From the NCBI GenBank assembly GCA_041859095.1, contig JBHEKY010000028.1, positions 62,001-126,000 on the forward strand: a stretch of DNA of 64,000 bases, written 5' to 3'. Every line of letters starts with the position of its first letter. Position 1 is the stretch's first letter. Of the stretch, positions 63,504 to 64,000 are shown piece by piece. A model generated the notes under the pieces. That model was not told the DNA's origin. It saw nothing but the letters and a program-made list of their open reading frames with translations, and did no database searches. The position numbers were made by a program, and so were the translations under genes. The stretch comes from UBA1422 sp041859095. GTDB lineage: Bacteria > Bacillota > Clostridia > Peptostreptococcales > Anaerovoracaceae.

Positions 63504-64000
63504 GAAAAGGCAAGGAAGTTCGGACTGGAATGAAAACATTGGCTCGATTAATTCGTGAAGCGAAACCCATTTGGAAATGGTTGGCCATCAGTGGGGTTTG
63601 TTCCTTGTTTTCTGTGGTTCTGATGCTCATCGGCCCTGAACTTCTGGGACGACTCACCGATTCGGTTTACGGTTATTGGGCGAATGAAACCCCTATTGAC
63701 ATGGGATGGTTCATAAAAATGAGCGTCATCCTTGCAGCAATCTACCTGATTGTCTGCATTTGGGACCTGGTATCTATGCTTATCATGAATAATGTAGTGT
63801 CAAATTATTATACCTGTGGTATGCGAATCAAAATAAGCGAGAAGGTCAAGCGACTGCCGGTTAAATATGTGGACGATACGCCCAACGGGGAAGTAATTTC
63901 GTTGATGACCAAAGATGTCTCTGTATTGGGTATCAGCATTCATAATTTTTTCAACATCGCAATTACAGGGTTTATCAAGCTTGTCGGGATTGCGGCAATC
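63500..64000 (+). CDS. ABC exporter half, probable canonical partner (3' partial)
   Basis: The open frame starts at ATG 63500, overlapping the previous stop, and runs to the end of the window (167 residues). It has an N-terminal cytoplasmic stretch and three to four membrane spans, with a coupling-type VKRLPVKYVDDTPNGEVISL segment typical of exporter ABC transmembrane domains. The nucleotide-binding domain is outside the window; by analogy it should carry the intact catalytic Glu. Confidence 0.9.
   Translation, partial: MRKGKEVRTGMKTLARLIREAKPIWKWLAISGVCSLFSVVLMLIGPELLGRLTDSVYGYWANETPIDMGWFIKMSVILAAIYLIVCIWDLVSMLIMNNVVSNYYTCGMRIKISEKVKRLPVKYVDDTPNGEVISLMTKDVSVLGISIHNFFNIAITGFIKLVGIAAI

Overview
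The window is a continuous piece of a chromosome from a strictly anaerobic member of the Bacillota, most likely class Clostridia. The evidence is a CpI-type [FeFe] hydrogenase with its full HydEFG maturation set, a GGGtGRT-family protein, strong AGGAGG ribosome sites with frequent GTG/TTG starts, a Rex-type redox operator, and typical clostridial neighbours (pcrA-ligA, ffs-dnaX-ybaB-recR, atpIBEFHAGDC). Two APC amino-acid/polyamine permeases, an alanine-type symporter, a putrescine-type aminotransferase and an M3 oligopeptidase, with no sugar genes, suggest an amino-acid or peptide fermenter. This lifestyle and any finer taxonomy are inferences. I saw no tRNA, rRNA, insertion sequence, prophage or CRISPR array.

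Layout. (1) 1-13240 is a hydrogen/formate island. It holds a 5'-truncated formate dehydrogenase alpha subunit fused to a GltD-like flavin module, a cysteine-desulfurase-like enzyme on the opposite strand, a NuoF-tail/GltD fusion translationally coupled to HydA behind a Rex operator, hydE-hydG-hydF on the opposite strand, and mobA-fdhD for the molybdenum cofactor. (2) 13300-17810 has an AGCS symporter and a conserved but functionally unknown cassette on the minus strand: NifU-like scaffold, GGGtGRT protein, tandem class II aldolase. (3) 17898-26476 runs from the helicase pcrA into a cluster resembling the late steps of staphyloxanthin synthesis (two CrtI/CrtN-like flavoproteins, a CrtQ-like glycosyltransferase, a CrtO-like acyltransferase) but with no CrtM-type synthase, followed by a DUF3343 protein and pgeF. 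(4) 26456-29631 has an AraC regulator with a degenerate GH39-like tail and a saccharopine-dehydrogenase-like enzyme. (5) 29732-35524 is informational: ligA, an AIR-synthase-like protein, the SRP RNA, dnaX, ybaB, recR. (6) 35691-40107 holds two APC permeases around a thioesterase. (7) 40107-46656 has a D-cysteine-desulfhydrase-like enzyme divergent from glnS, malic enzyme, truA, dCMP deaminase and a MATE exporter. (8) 46786-54926 is the F-type ATP synthase operon, extended by an orphan substrate-binding lipoprotein and a small unknown protein. (9) 54919-64000 holds a PhzF protein, a PF06695 membrane protein, a class III aminotransferase, a DUF4153 membrane protein, an M3 peptidase and a heterodimeric ABC exporter cut by the window end.

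How it fits together. Fermentation reductant (NADH/NADPH/ferredoxin) can be disposed of as H2 or exchanged with formate by the GltD-linked enzymes, and the Rex site would tie hydrogenase expression to the NADH/NAD+ ratio. The ATP synthase c subunit lacks most Na+ ligands, so it is probably proton-coupled. The least-described parts are the NifU-like/GGGtGRT/aldolase cassette, the carotenoid-like cluster without a terpenoid synthase, and the two GltD-fused redox enzymes.
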